Positions 21,588 to 30,700 of a DNA stretch of 50,830 nt are shown here, piece after piece. Made by a program: the position numbers and the translations under genes. The DNA is taken from positions 1 to 50,830 of the forward strand of contig JAUCBJ010007034.1 of the NCBI GenBank assembly GCA_032718475.1, given 5' to 3'. The notes beneath the pieces are model-generated. The model was given only the letters and a program-made list of their open reading frames with translations, was not told the DNA's origin and searched no databases. Source of the DNA: Nemertoderma westbladi (Eukaryota > Xenacoelomorpha > Nemertodermatida > Nemertodermatidae). The number at the start of each line of letters is the position of its first letter. The stretch's first letter is position 1.

Positions 21588-22231
21588 CTAATTGCTAACG
21601 GTAGGCTCGCAAGCCTTCCTTTCCATATCTCGCCCTTCCAAACCCAACGTCCGATATAAATACCCAAATATAATATCCAAATATAAAATATCCAATATAA
21701 CATCCAAATATAATATCTGAATATAATATCTGAATATAATATCCTTTCTTCTCGCTTTCCTATTCCTTGGCCGACCGGGCTCGTCCACGTCCTCTATTGC
21801 GATTGGGTGGTGGTCGAGGTCGAACTGGGCTCGGACTTCGGCGTCGAGTTGTCGGTGGTTCCAAAACGCTAGGAAAGGGGACGACGGGAGATGAAACGAC
21901 CGCCTTCTTGGTAACGCAGACTTTGGTGGTTTGGGCAACGCGCTAATATCGGTTCGGGGTTCTCGCAAACGTCGCTGGCGTCGCATAACGCATCGTAGGG
22001 GTACAACGCTTTGAACTCCGCGCGTAACTCCTCCGCTGTTTTGTTATAAGCGTCCAATCGCTGTCGCGTGACGTTTGGATCCGCCTTGGATTTAGCAAGC
22101 TTGGCTGTACTCCTAGCCATACTCTCCACTCCAAACGGGTTAAAGTTTTGGTCCCATATCGGTTGAACGGCGCCTGGTGCTCCTATTCCTGCGTGGATCT
22201 TTGATAATAGTGTTTCTACTAGAGGAAGCAC
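21588..22231 (-). pseudogene. 3' ORF of inner element, unrecognised, two frames
   Basis: Between integrase and 3' LTR two overlapping minus-strand frames look coding: 22231-21869 (hydrophilic, with DAYNKTAEELRAEFKALYPY) and 21986-21588 (basic, with LDAEVRAQFDLDHHPIAIED). A change of frame near 21950 would join them, so the ORF is probably broken. Just upstream is a strong acceptor-like tract TGCTTCCTCTAG (ends at 22219), and the leader holds two consensus donors, so a spliced message is possible. The position is that of env or accessory genes in other retroelements, but no membrane segment or glycoprotein signature is visible. Copy 1 of the 20-bp palindrome lies at its end. Confidence 0.4.
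21600..21619. repeat. 20-bp palindrome copy 1
   Basis: Identical 20 bp in the 3' region, at the very end of the 3' ORF frame (reads KACEPT there). Confidence 0.95.
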
Positions 22232-22910
22232 AAACAGAGGTTAGATGTGAGGTGACTTAGAGTTTGTCGGCTTTTGGCTCAACTCTGCTCTAAACCCCAA
22301 CCCATTTGCCTAATGACTTCGGGTTCGCGTGATTTCGCACTGGCCCCTAATCCAAAAAATTGTGCCGATAAAAAACGAATTCCGGGTAAACTAGCCGTGA
22401 GTCTAAAATACTCACCTTTTAATTTCCCCGCTACTTCCCAAAGAAAATAATGCAGTCGAGAATTAATTCGGTCTAAATAATAGTAGACACGACTACGTAG
22501 AACAAGGCCGATTTTCTTTTCCAAAAAAAAAATTTATCGGTAGGCTCGCAAGCCTTCCATCCGCTCTTGTCCTCCCCAATTTCAATTTTATCTAGCTGTA
22601 TTCTAGAATTTGCTTTCACTGGAGAATCGTTTTTCTTAAATTTAAATCCAAACAAATGGATTTGTCTAATAATTTTTGAAAAATTGTCTCACTTGTGGGT
22701 TCCAAGTGGAATTCCATTCCTACTGTACACACAATCCCGCTCCTATGTGATACATAAGGGTACTACCCTCCATGTTCACGTATAAAGACAATGGAATTCC
22801 ACCGCTGTCTCTATCTACAGTGAAGAGGATTACAAATGCACGTACAGTAATACAAATACAAATAACTAAAATACAGTAGGTCTATGTGGCGGCCAACAAA
22901 GGTCCCACAT
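22232..22910 (-). other. 3' region of inner element between integrase and 3' ORF
   Basis: Short minus-strand frames (22655-22473, 22524-22279) may be decayed coding sequence but have no recognised motif. Copy 2 of the 20-bp palindrome is at 22539-22558, next to a poly-A run. Confidence 0.4.
22539..22558. repeat. 20-bp palindrome copy 2
   Basis: Identical 20 bp in the 3' region, downstream of integrase and beside a poly-A run; probably non-coding here. Confidence 0.95.
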
Positions 22911-24758
22911 CTATTTACTAATATTGGGTGGAGATTTGTAGTCTCCCGTCTCGTTTCTAGTCTCTTCAAGGAGTACGAGACGTTGTACAGGCCTGTCTAC
23001 GGTACGTCCGTCGATAGTCCTTACAGTAACTGTCCTCACTACACCAGATGTAGGGTGCGTGGTCAAAATGACTCCAGTCAACCAAAACCGTCTTTTCAGA
23101 TTAGCTTCAGCCAATAAAACATGGTCACCACGTCTTAAACATCGGGTATTTAGATACCAAGAGGTTCTGGTCGAAATAGAGGGCAAATAATATTTCTGCC
23201 ATATTTCCCAGAATTTATTTGCAAGCAATTGAGTGATTTTCCAAGCCTTGTTGCCGTATCCGTCACTATCAACGGGTACCGAAATGGGCAACAATGTCGT
23301 CGGCGCCTGCATAAGCAGGTGCGCTGGTGTCAAGGCAAACTGTACGTCGTTATTGTCTGGGATCAAAGCGATCGGTCTGGTATTTAAGATTGCTTCGATT
23401 TCTATTAGTAACGTCGTTAGTTGGTCGTCTGTCAAGATGTGTTGCGTCGGTACGACTTTAGCCATAGCTGTCTTTATTGAGCCAATCAGCCTTTCCCAAA
23501 CGCCGTCTCTCCACGGACTGTCTGGAGTATTGAAAACCCAAACAATACGGTGAGGACGTAGTTCCTCGGAAATCTGGTTTTGGTCCAATTTTCTCAAAGC
23601 TCTGGTTATCTCGTTCCGTGCACCCACAAAGTTTGTCCCTTGGTCGCAGTATATGGATTTGACCAATCCACGTCTAGCGATAAATCGCCGTAAGGCTAGG
23701 ATAAAGGCATTGGTGGTCAAGTCTGTCACTCGCTCTATATGGACAGCTCTGCTGGCCATGCAAGTGAAGATCAATCCCCAACGTTTTACCTGTACCCTTC
23801 CGCGTTTCGCGATTATGGGTCCAAAACAGTCTATTCCTGTCTCAGTGAAAGGGGGTCTAAACGCCTGTAATCTCGCTAATGGTAGTTCACTCATTTCTTG
23901 GTGTCCTATCCTCGCGTGCACCTTCTTACAAATAATACAGTTCCGTGTTACTGAACTCAGTGCCTTACTAGGTCTAATCAGTACAAACCTCGAACGTAAG
24001 TATGATAGACAGTGGTGTCTACCTACGTGTTTGAGTTGTACATGTGCGTCCAGTATCATAGCGCGCTGTAACTCATGGTGTTGCGGTATGATGATAGGAT
24101 ACCTAAAGTCAAGTGCAAAGTCGATGTTTTGGAGTCTGGACTTGTGACAAAGTAAGCCCCGGTAAATAATCGGACTCCAACTCAAAATCGGTGAAGACTT
24201 AATCTGTTTACCTTGTTTGATCGCTGTGAACTCTCGTGCGAAATATCGCAATTGATAATGTCTAATGATACCAACTTCACAGTGGTCAATTTCCTTTAAG
24301 GTAAGTCTTCTAGGAAAGTCGCGTTTGCCTCTGGCATATTGTCTCAATCGTTTGAGCCATGCTAACTTGCGGCACGCGTCAGTCCATGATCTAGTTAGGT
24401 TCACTATCCTGTCAACGTAAGTGTTAGTGACGTCATCGGGTAAGGTGTAGTCGTAGTGTGGATACTTGTCTGGACTTGGTAGGCCCACGGGCCTTCCGGT
24501 AGGTTTGTCTGAGTCCCCAAGTACGTCAATCTCTACGGTCTTACCTTTGCCGTCCGCACCTAATATGTTGACTGGCAGTAATGGTTTCAACTCTACAGTG
24601 TCAGTGTGTTCCTGTGAGCTTGTAAGCTTCCTAACCTTAGTCACCACTTTACCTGTAGGTAAGTCAAGTACCTTCTTCGAGCGGAGTGTAATCCCTGTGG
24701 CCACACCTTTGTCGTCCAAAGAAGTCAAATTTGGTAAGTCTCTAAAAGTCCGCTCCAA
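22911..24758 (-). CDS. pol: BEL/Pao pol, integrase segment
   Basis: 615 codons in the frame; the frame is already open upstream of 24758, so the TTG there is not a true start. It begins in a linker, passes an H2C2-type zinc region (KHVGRHHC, then CIICKK) and the catalytic D,D,E core: Asp in GIDCFGP (about residue 310), Asp in YCDQGTNF (about 372), Glu in WERLIGS (about 422). A C-terminal domain with RGDHVLL and RTVTVRT follows, typical of BEL integrases. It would join element cDNA to host DNA with a 5-bp stagger, matching the observed duplications. It is offset by one base from the RT segment, the change falling in the SPD-repeat linker near 24925-24945. All three catalytic residues are present. 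Confidence 0.92.
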   Translation of the reverse strand: MERTFRDLPNLTSLDDKGVATGITLRSKKVLDLPTGKVVTKVRKLTSSQEHTDTVELKPLLPVNILGADGKGKTVEIDVLGDSDKPTGRPVGLPSPDKYPHYDYTLPDDVTNTYVDRIVNLTRSWTDACRKLAWLKRLRQYARGKRDFPRRLTLKEIDHCEVGIIRHYQLRYFAREFTAIKQGKQIKSSPILSWSPIIYRGLLCHKSRLQNIDFALDFRYPIIIPQHHELQRAMILDAHVQLKHVGRHHCLSYLRSRFVLIRPSKALSSVTRNCIICKKVHARIGHQEMSELPLARLQAFRPPFTETGIDCFGPIIAKRGRVQVKRWGLIFTCMASRAVHIERVTDLTTNAFILALRRFIARRGLVKSIYCDQGTNFVGARNEITRALRKLDQNQISEELRPHRIVWVFNTPDSPWRDGVWERLIGSIKTAMAKVVPTQHILTDDQLTTLLIEIEAILNTRPIALIPDNNDVQFALTPAHLLMQAPTTLLPISVPVDSDGYGNKAWKITQLLANKFWEIWQKYYLPSISTRTSWYLNTRCLRRGDHVLLAEANLKRRFWLTGVILTTHPTSGVVRTVTVRTIDGRTVDRPVQRLVLLEETRNETGDYKSPPNISK

Positions 24759-24779
24759 TGGGTCTTCTAATGGAGTGTC

Positions 24780-25140
24780 TAGTAGACAGTCTGGTGAAGC
24801 GTCTGGTGAACAGTCTGGTGAGACGTCTGGTGAGACATAGCGCGGAACATCCGGCGAAATGTCCTGTCGTCGGTCCCAAAGTCTGTCTAGTGTATCTTCC
24901 GTCAGAAAGTCTGGTTCAAAGTCTGGTAGAGACGTCCGGTAGACATTCTGTCGAGAGTTCCATCAAACAATCTGGCGAACAATCCGGAGAACAATCTGGT
25001 GTCTCTTCTGGTGAATAGTCTGGCGAGTAATCTGGTGAACAATCCGGCGAAACGTCTGGTGAAATCTTCTGCGGAACATCCGGCGAAGGATTCGTACAAG
25101 CGTCTGGTCGAGTGTCTGGCGAGACGTCTGGCGTAATGTC
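24780..25140 (-). repeat. Ser-Pro-Asp coding repeat between RNase H and integrase
   Basis: GTCTGGTGA-type units on the plus strand encode repeated S-P-D / D-C-S-P-D on the minus strand. The linker is repeat-expanded, which makes slippage likely. The pol frame changes inside it. Plus-strand ORFs here are shadows. Confidence 0.85.
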
Positions 25141-26670
25141 AGGTCTGGCGTCCAGGTCATCAGATTTCGTCCGTCCTTTTTTCCTTTTGACCTTGGCGTT
25201 GGCTTTCGCTTTAGACTTGACAACCTTGTCGAGTTTTATCTCGGCACCCTCTGGTATGGTGTTGGTTGTCGCGTCGAATAACGGTGGCCATTCGTCTGAT
25301 GGTCGCTGTAGGAAATCGGGTCCTCTAAACCAAAAGGATTTATTGTCCGGTTTACAAAAGTCAAGTGGTTGCATCCCCCGTGACGCGATGTCAGCTGGGT
25401 TCAGCTTCCCTGGACAGTGACGCCAATCTTGTTTGAGCGACCGGTCTAATATTTCAGCCCGTCTGTTGGCTACGAAAGTCTTGAACTCGAATGTTTCGTT
25501 GTTTATGTACCAAAGTACCAACGTCGCATCCGTCCAATATGTGACCTTCAAGTTAGCCTCCAGCTCGCGTTGAACTAGACTGACAATATCGGTGGATATC
25601 GTCCCGGCTTGCAGCTCCCCACGAGGTACAGTCATATACTTCAATGGCATTGTTCTAGCCCTTGAAGTAACGAGAGACACATCGTAGCTGTCCGATGTCA
25701 CTTGTCGTCTAAGGTATAAGGTAACCCCCAATCCATCCTTGCTAGCGTCACTAAAGCTGTGAAGCTCTAAATCGGCAGGAAAGGTGGTTTGCAAAGGAAA
25801 GTATACCCTCGGTATGGTATAGTCTTGTAGGAACGTCAGTTGGGCTTCCCAGTCCCTCCATCGCTCAGCTAACTTTTCTGGGATGGGATCGTCCCATTCC
25901 AGTCCGGCTTGCCAAATGCTGCGGAGTATGATCCTGGCATGTAGGATCACTGGACTAATGAAACACAATGGGTCATACAATCGACTCATGGTCGATAAGC
26001 AAGTCCTCTTAGTGAGAGGTCTAGTCTGGTCGTTGGACCTTACACGTACCCTAAAATTGTCGGTGTTAGGGTCCCAACTAAGTCCTAATACTTTGGTCGT
26101 CGGCAGAGGTTCTAAGTCTAAGTCCAAGTCACCTCCGCTACGATCCATCGGGTCAAATGAGTTCACCAGTTCGGGTTCGTTGGAAGCGAACTTCGTCAGG
26201 TGAAATCCGCCCTCAGCGAGACAATCCTGGAGTTGGTGTGCTACGGTTGTAGCGCGCTCCAAGGTGTCACAACTCTTGAGGCCGTCATCCACGTAGAAAT
26301 CTCGTTCCACGGTCCGAACTACTTCTGGGTCAAATTGGTCTCGTCTGTCCAATGCTGTCTGCTTCAATGCGTACATGGTGCAGTTGGGGCTGTCCCTGGC
26401 TCCAAATACTCTTACCTGCATTTGGTAAGTTTCTGGCAGAAGTTGTAAGTTTCCGTCCGGATACCAAAGAAACCTCAAACTGTCCCTGTCCCGCTCCAAA
26501 GCCTTAACCTGGTGAAACATGGCCTCTACGTCACAGGTGAAAGCCACTTTGCGTTGTCTAAAACGCATTAGGACTCCCATGAGGTAATTATTCATATTCG
26601 GCCCGTCCATCAGTTCGCTGTTCATAGACATCCCTTGGTAAAGCGCAGCGCAGTCATTGACTACACGCAC
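24916..26670 (-). CDS. pol: BEL/Pao pol, reverse transcriptase and RNase H segment
   Basis: The frame is open upstream of 26670 (YYLPHH, DKPGKVRVVND), so the displayed start is not real. RT motifs: KVRVVNDCAA, AFTCDVEAMFHQV, VFGARDSPN and the catalytic FYVDD (Asp near residue 128). RNase H/connection region: FSDASKDGLG, YWTDATLVLWYI, then the BEL hallmark WRHCPGKLNPADIASRG and WFRGPDFL. It ends in the SPD-repeat linker at a stop at 24916-24918. Its frame is offset by one base from the upstream segment (junction near 26735). Catalytic residues are intact. Domain order RT-RNase H-integrase after protease is standard for BEL/Pao. Confidence 0.93.
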   Translation of the reverse strand: MRVVNDCAALYQGMSMNSELMDGPNMNNYLMGVLMRFRQRKVAFTCDVEAMFHQVKALERDRDSLRFLWYPDGNLQLLPETYQMQVRVFGARDSPNCTMYALKQTALDRRDQFDPEVVRTVERDFYVDDGLKSCDTLERATTVAHQLQDCLAEGGFHLTKFASNEPELVNSFDPMDRSGGDLDLDLEPLPTTKVLGLSWDPNTDNFRVRVRSNDQTRPLTKRTCLSTMSRLYDPLCFISPVILHARIILRSIWQAGLEWDDPIPEKLAERWRDWEAQLTFLQDYTIPRVYFPLQTTFPADLELHSFSDASKDGLGVTLYLRRQVTSDSYDVSLVTSRARTMPLKYMTVPRGELQAGTISTDIVSLVQRELEANLKVTYWTDATLVLWYINNETFEFKTFVANRRAEILDRSLKQDWRHCPGKLNPADIASRGMQPLDFCKPDNKSFWFRGPDFLQRPSDEWPPLFDATTNTIPEGAEIKLDKVVKSKAKANAKVKRKKGRTKSDDLDARPDITPDVSPDTRPDACTNPSPDVPQKISPDVSPDCSPDYSPDYSPEETPDCSPDCSPDCLMELSTECLPDVSTRL

Positions 26671-26732
26671 CTTGCCAGGTTTGTCCGGGTGTCGAACAAA
26701 ATGATGTGGCAGGTAATATGTCTGGTCTGTGG

Positions 26733-27701
26733 TTACCTGGCGTATCCCTTTTGGAGATACGTCTGAAGTTGTGCATTGTATTGCATATGGGCCGTCTCGT
26801 CTCGCAACAATCGCTGCCTTATTGATTTGAGTCGCCTCAAAGCAAGCGGGTAATTGTTAACGAGCTTAGGTTGTCCATTGCGCCACAACATACCAACCTC
26901 ATAGTGGCCATTCGCGGTCTGGCGAATGGTATCTCTCATAATATTTAATGACCGTTTTTCCTGTTCTGACATAGCGGTTTCGTAACTACCGGGTTCTGCT
27001 GAGTCCTGTTCCAACCATTGTATGGTCCGTTCAGTCAGCAGTCGGTCAAGCGCTGCTTGCACTGCTCCATGGTCCTCGTCCACGTCTTCGTCCGCTGCGG
27101 TGGCTAGTGTCAATGTGTCTGGTAGGCTCGCAAGCCTTCCGGTGTCACTAGTCGGCGTCGAATTGTCGTGCGGCGGTTTGACAACCTCTTGATCTATCGG
27201 TAGGCTCGCAAGCCTTCCAAGATCAACGACCGGTGTCGAAGCCTGGTGGGTGGGGTCAATGACCTTCGGATTTTTCGGTAGGCTCGCAAGCCTTCCAAAA
27301 TCCTCGTTCATCGAGTCATCCATGGCAACAACCCTTTGGCCTTCAGTAGTCAATACAACCTGGTCTACTGCAAGTAGTTGTAAGTCAGAGGTCCGTATGG
27401 TCGTGTCCAGATCGGTTGCGTCAGTATCGGTGGCGTCTGCATTAGTGACGCAAGTCTGTCGTAGTGCCGTCCGTACAATTGGACCACGAGAGTGTGAAGG
27501 AGAATTATCTATCGTGTTAGTCAATAAACTACACGTACTCAAAACGTCGTCCTCCTGGTCACTTACCTCTAGTGAACGTATTGGTGCTCTAGTATACCAA
27601 CCTATGGGAGTTCTACATGCGTAGGGGTTGCCCGCTGTAATAACAGATGGGCGTGTCTCCCATACCTGATGTAAGTTAAACTGGTCTGTCCCAATTAACA
27701 T
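26733..27701 (-). CDS. pol: BEL/Pao pol, protease-RT linker segment
   Basis: In the same frame as gag-protease but separated from it by one in-frame TAA (27753-27755); the frame is open between them. It begins LIGTDQFNLHQVWE and continues CRTPIGWYTR, the usual region after the BEL protease. Then comes a 26-residue repeat containing GRLASLP three times, encoded by the 20-bp palindrome. It ends with EKRSLNIMRDTI, NGHYEVGMLWR and YLQKGYAR, the start of the RT region. A one-base frame change near 26735 separates it from the RT segment. Confidence 0.88.
   Translation of the reverse strand: MLIGTDQFNLHQVWETRPSVITAGNPYACRTPIGWYTRAPIRSLEVSDQEDDVLSTCSLLTNTIDNSPSHSRGPIVRTALRQTCVTNADATDTDATDLDTTIRTSDLQLLAVDQVVLTTEGQRVVAMDDSMNEDFGRLASLPKNPKVIDPTHQASTPVVDLGRLASLPIDQEVVKPPHDNSTPTSDTGRLASLPDTLTLATAADEDVDEDHGAVQAALDRLLTERTIQWLEQDSAEPGSYETAMSEQEKRSLNIMRDTIRQTANGHYEVGMLWRNGQPKLVNNYPLALRRLKSIRQRLLRDETAHMQYNAQLQTYLQKGYAR
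27121..27140. repeat. 20-bp palindrome copy 3
   Basis: GGTAGGCTCGCAAGCCTTCC. Arms GGTAGGCT/AGCCTTCC (one mismatch) around CGCA. Read on the minus strand in pol as GRLASLP. Confidence 0.95.
27199..27218. repeat. 20-bp palindrome copy 4
   Basis: Identical to copy 3. Flanks TTGATCT (27189-27195) and AGATCAA (27220-27226) are also inverted, lengthening the hairpin. GRLASLP frame. Confidence 0.95.
27277..27296. repeat. 20-bp palindrome copy 5
   Basis: Identical to copy 3. Flanks GGATTTT (27268-27274) and AAAATCC (27297-27303) extend the hairpin with unrelated sequence. GRLASLP frame. Confidence 0.95.
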
Positions 27702-27752
27702 CGCAATGGAACGATAATTAACAGGACATTCCGGTATTCCAAGGTGTCGGAA

Positions 27753-30700
27753 TTACTTACGATCTTCCGGTGATTGCTCTGGCACAGGGCCGAGCAAGTT
27801 ACTAAAGTCCTTCGTAGCTGCAAAGGTCAAATTTCTTACCGGAAGTAATGAGCGCTCCTCCTTGCTGTGTTCCGCTTTGGAAAGAAGAGTGTCTAAGGTT
27901 AGTTTTACTCTTGTCACGGGGATCGCTCTCTTACCATGCATGCTGCTTACAGTATACTGAGCAGTCTTACCTTGACTCATGTCCGTAACTACGTCGGCTA
28001 CTTGTTCGTCGACATAACTATGCGATGACGCAGAGTCTAAGATGGCGTATATACGCTTGCTCCCTCGGGTTCCGGTAATCTTTATAGGAATCACGCTAAA
28101 CCCTTTCAATTGGTTCTGTGTGAGGAGCGTTATCGATGGCTGTTCCTCACCTGCATGCACGTAGAAAGTGTCGTCTTCCTCCTCGTCCTCGTCCGATGAT
28201 CCTGACTGATCCATACAGTCGGTATAAAAGGTACGGATCTCGCGCGGCGCACGCTCCTTATAAAGCGCGTCGCATCTAGCCGCTTTATCTGGATGCTCTC
28301 GTCGAAATTGTCTGGTCGGAGTATGACTGGTTGTGTGAAGCAACGCGTCATGGTTACGTCCACACAGAGAACATGTATCGTCGCTCGGGCAATCCTTCCG
28401 GACGTGTCCTGGCTTCATACATCTCCAACAGGAATCTAGAGATCGGATTTGGAGTCTCCTCTCCTCGATCCCTAACTCTTTAAAAGCGCGACATCCACGT
28501 AGTTTATGTCCGCTTTGGTTTCTGCCGTTCCGCTCGCAGTATGAGCATCCCACAAAGTCCGCCGGCAACTGTTGTCGTGGCTGCGTGGTGCCGATAGGCG
28601 TCAGAACTTTAGAAGTCTCAGTAGGGGTGGCGTAAGTAACGGCTTTCGCGTTCGTCGGAAATGGTTTAGTCCGATTCGGCGCAGAAACAGCTATCCCTTC
28701 CGCCGCGATATGGTGATCGGTATAGTTCGATCTAGTCTCGATCATGGCCTCCCGTGAAATAAGTTGATAGACATCGGTGAGTTTTAATAACCCTCCGGCC
28801 TCTTCGCGCTGGTACTCGATGCGTCGCCATTCTCTTCGTAGTCGATGGTGAAGTCGACCGATTATTCGAATGAGAACCGTCGGTGCGTTAGCGTACTCGA
28901 GTTGTCCAATGGACCGTAAAGTCCCTATAGCGTTCTTTATTTCGTCCGCGAGTCGTAAAAGGTCGATCGGTCTCGAAATGTTGCCTCCTCTGCAGAGGTC
29001 TTCAATAATGGATTTAGCCATGGCGACATTACCGCCGTAAATCGAATACAAACGCTCGTACGCCAACTCAAAGGCATCGGGAACACCAATAAAGGTTTCC
29101 GCTAATCGTTTCGGCTCACCAGACAGAACTTGGAGCAAGTAATTAAACTTCTCCGTCGAGGTGAAAGCACACTTAGCGATCTGGGACTCTACGTAGTCTA
29201 CCAGTGTGCGCCAATGTTTCGCGTTGCCAGAGAACTTCGGCGGTTGCTGTGCCGGTAATCCGTGTCTAGCCGCGAATTTCGCAATCTCGCTAACTAAGTC
29301 CAACTGTCCGCGTCCCTGTTCGGCGGCGTCGTCCAGTCGCTCCCTTCCGCGCGTTGTTCGTTGGTAGGAATTATTAACGGGATCTTCATCTCGATGTGTC
29401 GGAGTCCGTCTAGTCTCCTGTTCTCTCCTCGGTGGTCGATGTTGTCTAGGTTGTTCCAACTCCACGCTGGTTCGTGATCGATCCGACGGTTGCGCTTCGA
29501 GTCGCTCTTCGAGTTGAGCTAGTCGGTCCGTTACAGGTCGCATTATTTCGGCGAGTCTGTTGGTGCTGATCGCTTCCGCTGGTTGCAACGTGGGTTTCTG
29601 TTGGGGTGTTTCTCGTGGAGGATTATCGATATAGGGGTTCGTCGATCGTTCCTCCCGTTTGTAATCCGCTGCCGCTGCCGCTCCAGTACGGAATATTTCC
29701 CGTTCCGTCGACTCCGGGTCACTGGATGAATCGCTGTCGTCCGGATAAGGTGGTTGGCGGGTTCGCGTCCGGCGTATTATTCTTGGTCGAGTTCGTCGTG
29801 GTCTGGGATCTACGGCTCCTCGTTGTTCGGTAGGCTCGCAAGCCTTCCACGAAGTCGTAGGTCTCGTTAAACATTGGGTGAGAGGTCTAGTAAAAACATC
29901 TGAGTTAAGTTCTACTGTAGGTTTATAAATGACTGGGTTCGCGCAGCACGTCACAGGTTTAACTTGCAATGGTTTACTCACCTGTTTTACTGTCATAAAC
30001 GCAGGTTCGTCTCTCTCCACAAGTAAACTACGACTTACTGTAGGTGGACTAGTTATGTTACCTGCTAAAATTGGCGATGAAGTCGCCCTAGGTTGCGGTA
30101 TTTCCATCACAACAAACCTGCTACCTTGCGTCTGGCGCACAGGCGTTATTTCCTTAGGTTTCGTAACAAAGACCGGTTTTATCGGAGTCGTGGGTTTGAG
30201 CATTGGAATAACTTGGGGAAAACGTTTACAGTAATCCTCGACGAACTCCTCTCCTCGATCTATCGCTCCCACACTTCCTTCCTCGATTCGCTTCTGGATT
30301 CCGCGATATCGAGTCTCCATGCGATCCAGGGCAGACAAGTCGTGTCCAGTTCGAGACCTTATAGATCTATCTCTCGCGTCGAGTTCGAGGTCCGCTTGCG
30401 CGTTCGCTGCCTCGCGCGATCTACGATTCAGTTCGAACTGGAGCTGCATCTCTCTTTCGCGTCGATCTGCTTCCTGTTGTTGTGCCGCTAACTCCGCTTC
30501 CTGTATCGCTAAACGAGCGTTTATTTGTCGCGCCTCCAACTTGGCACGAGCGTCGGATGCTGCTTTCTTCCGTGCTAACTCAGCTGCGTTTACCGCCGCA
30601 ACTCGTGCTAACTCGTCGGCTGCCGCCGCTGCCTGTCGTGCTAGCTCGTCAGCTGCTGCCGCCGCGGCCGCTTCTCGCGCTAAGTCCTCCTCCAGTCTCC

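Larger units (their letters stand above)
27121..27296 (-). repeat. 78-bp coding repeat carrying three copies of the 20-bp palindrome
   Basis: The palindrome is at 27121-27140, 27199-27218 and 27277-27296, exactly 78 bp (26 codons) apart. The 20 bp are identical in all three, while the intervening 58 bp have diverged strongly in both DNA and protein. Confidence 0.9.

Noticed and set aside
23233-24147. Plus-strand ORFs across the integrase
   Set aside because: Shadows of the minus-strand integrase, which has the D,D,E core.
24758-25018. Plus-strand Ser/Gly/Glu-repeat ORF
   Set aside because: Antisense reading of the SPD-coding repeat.
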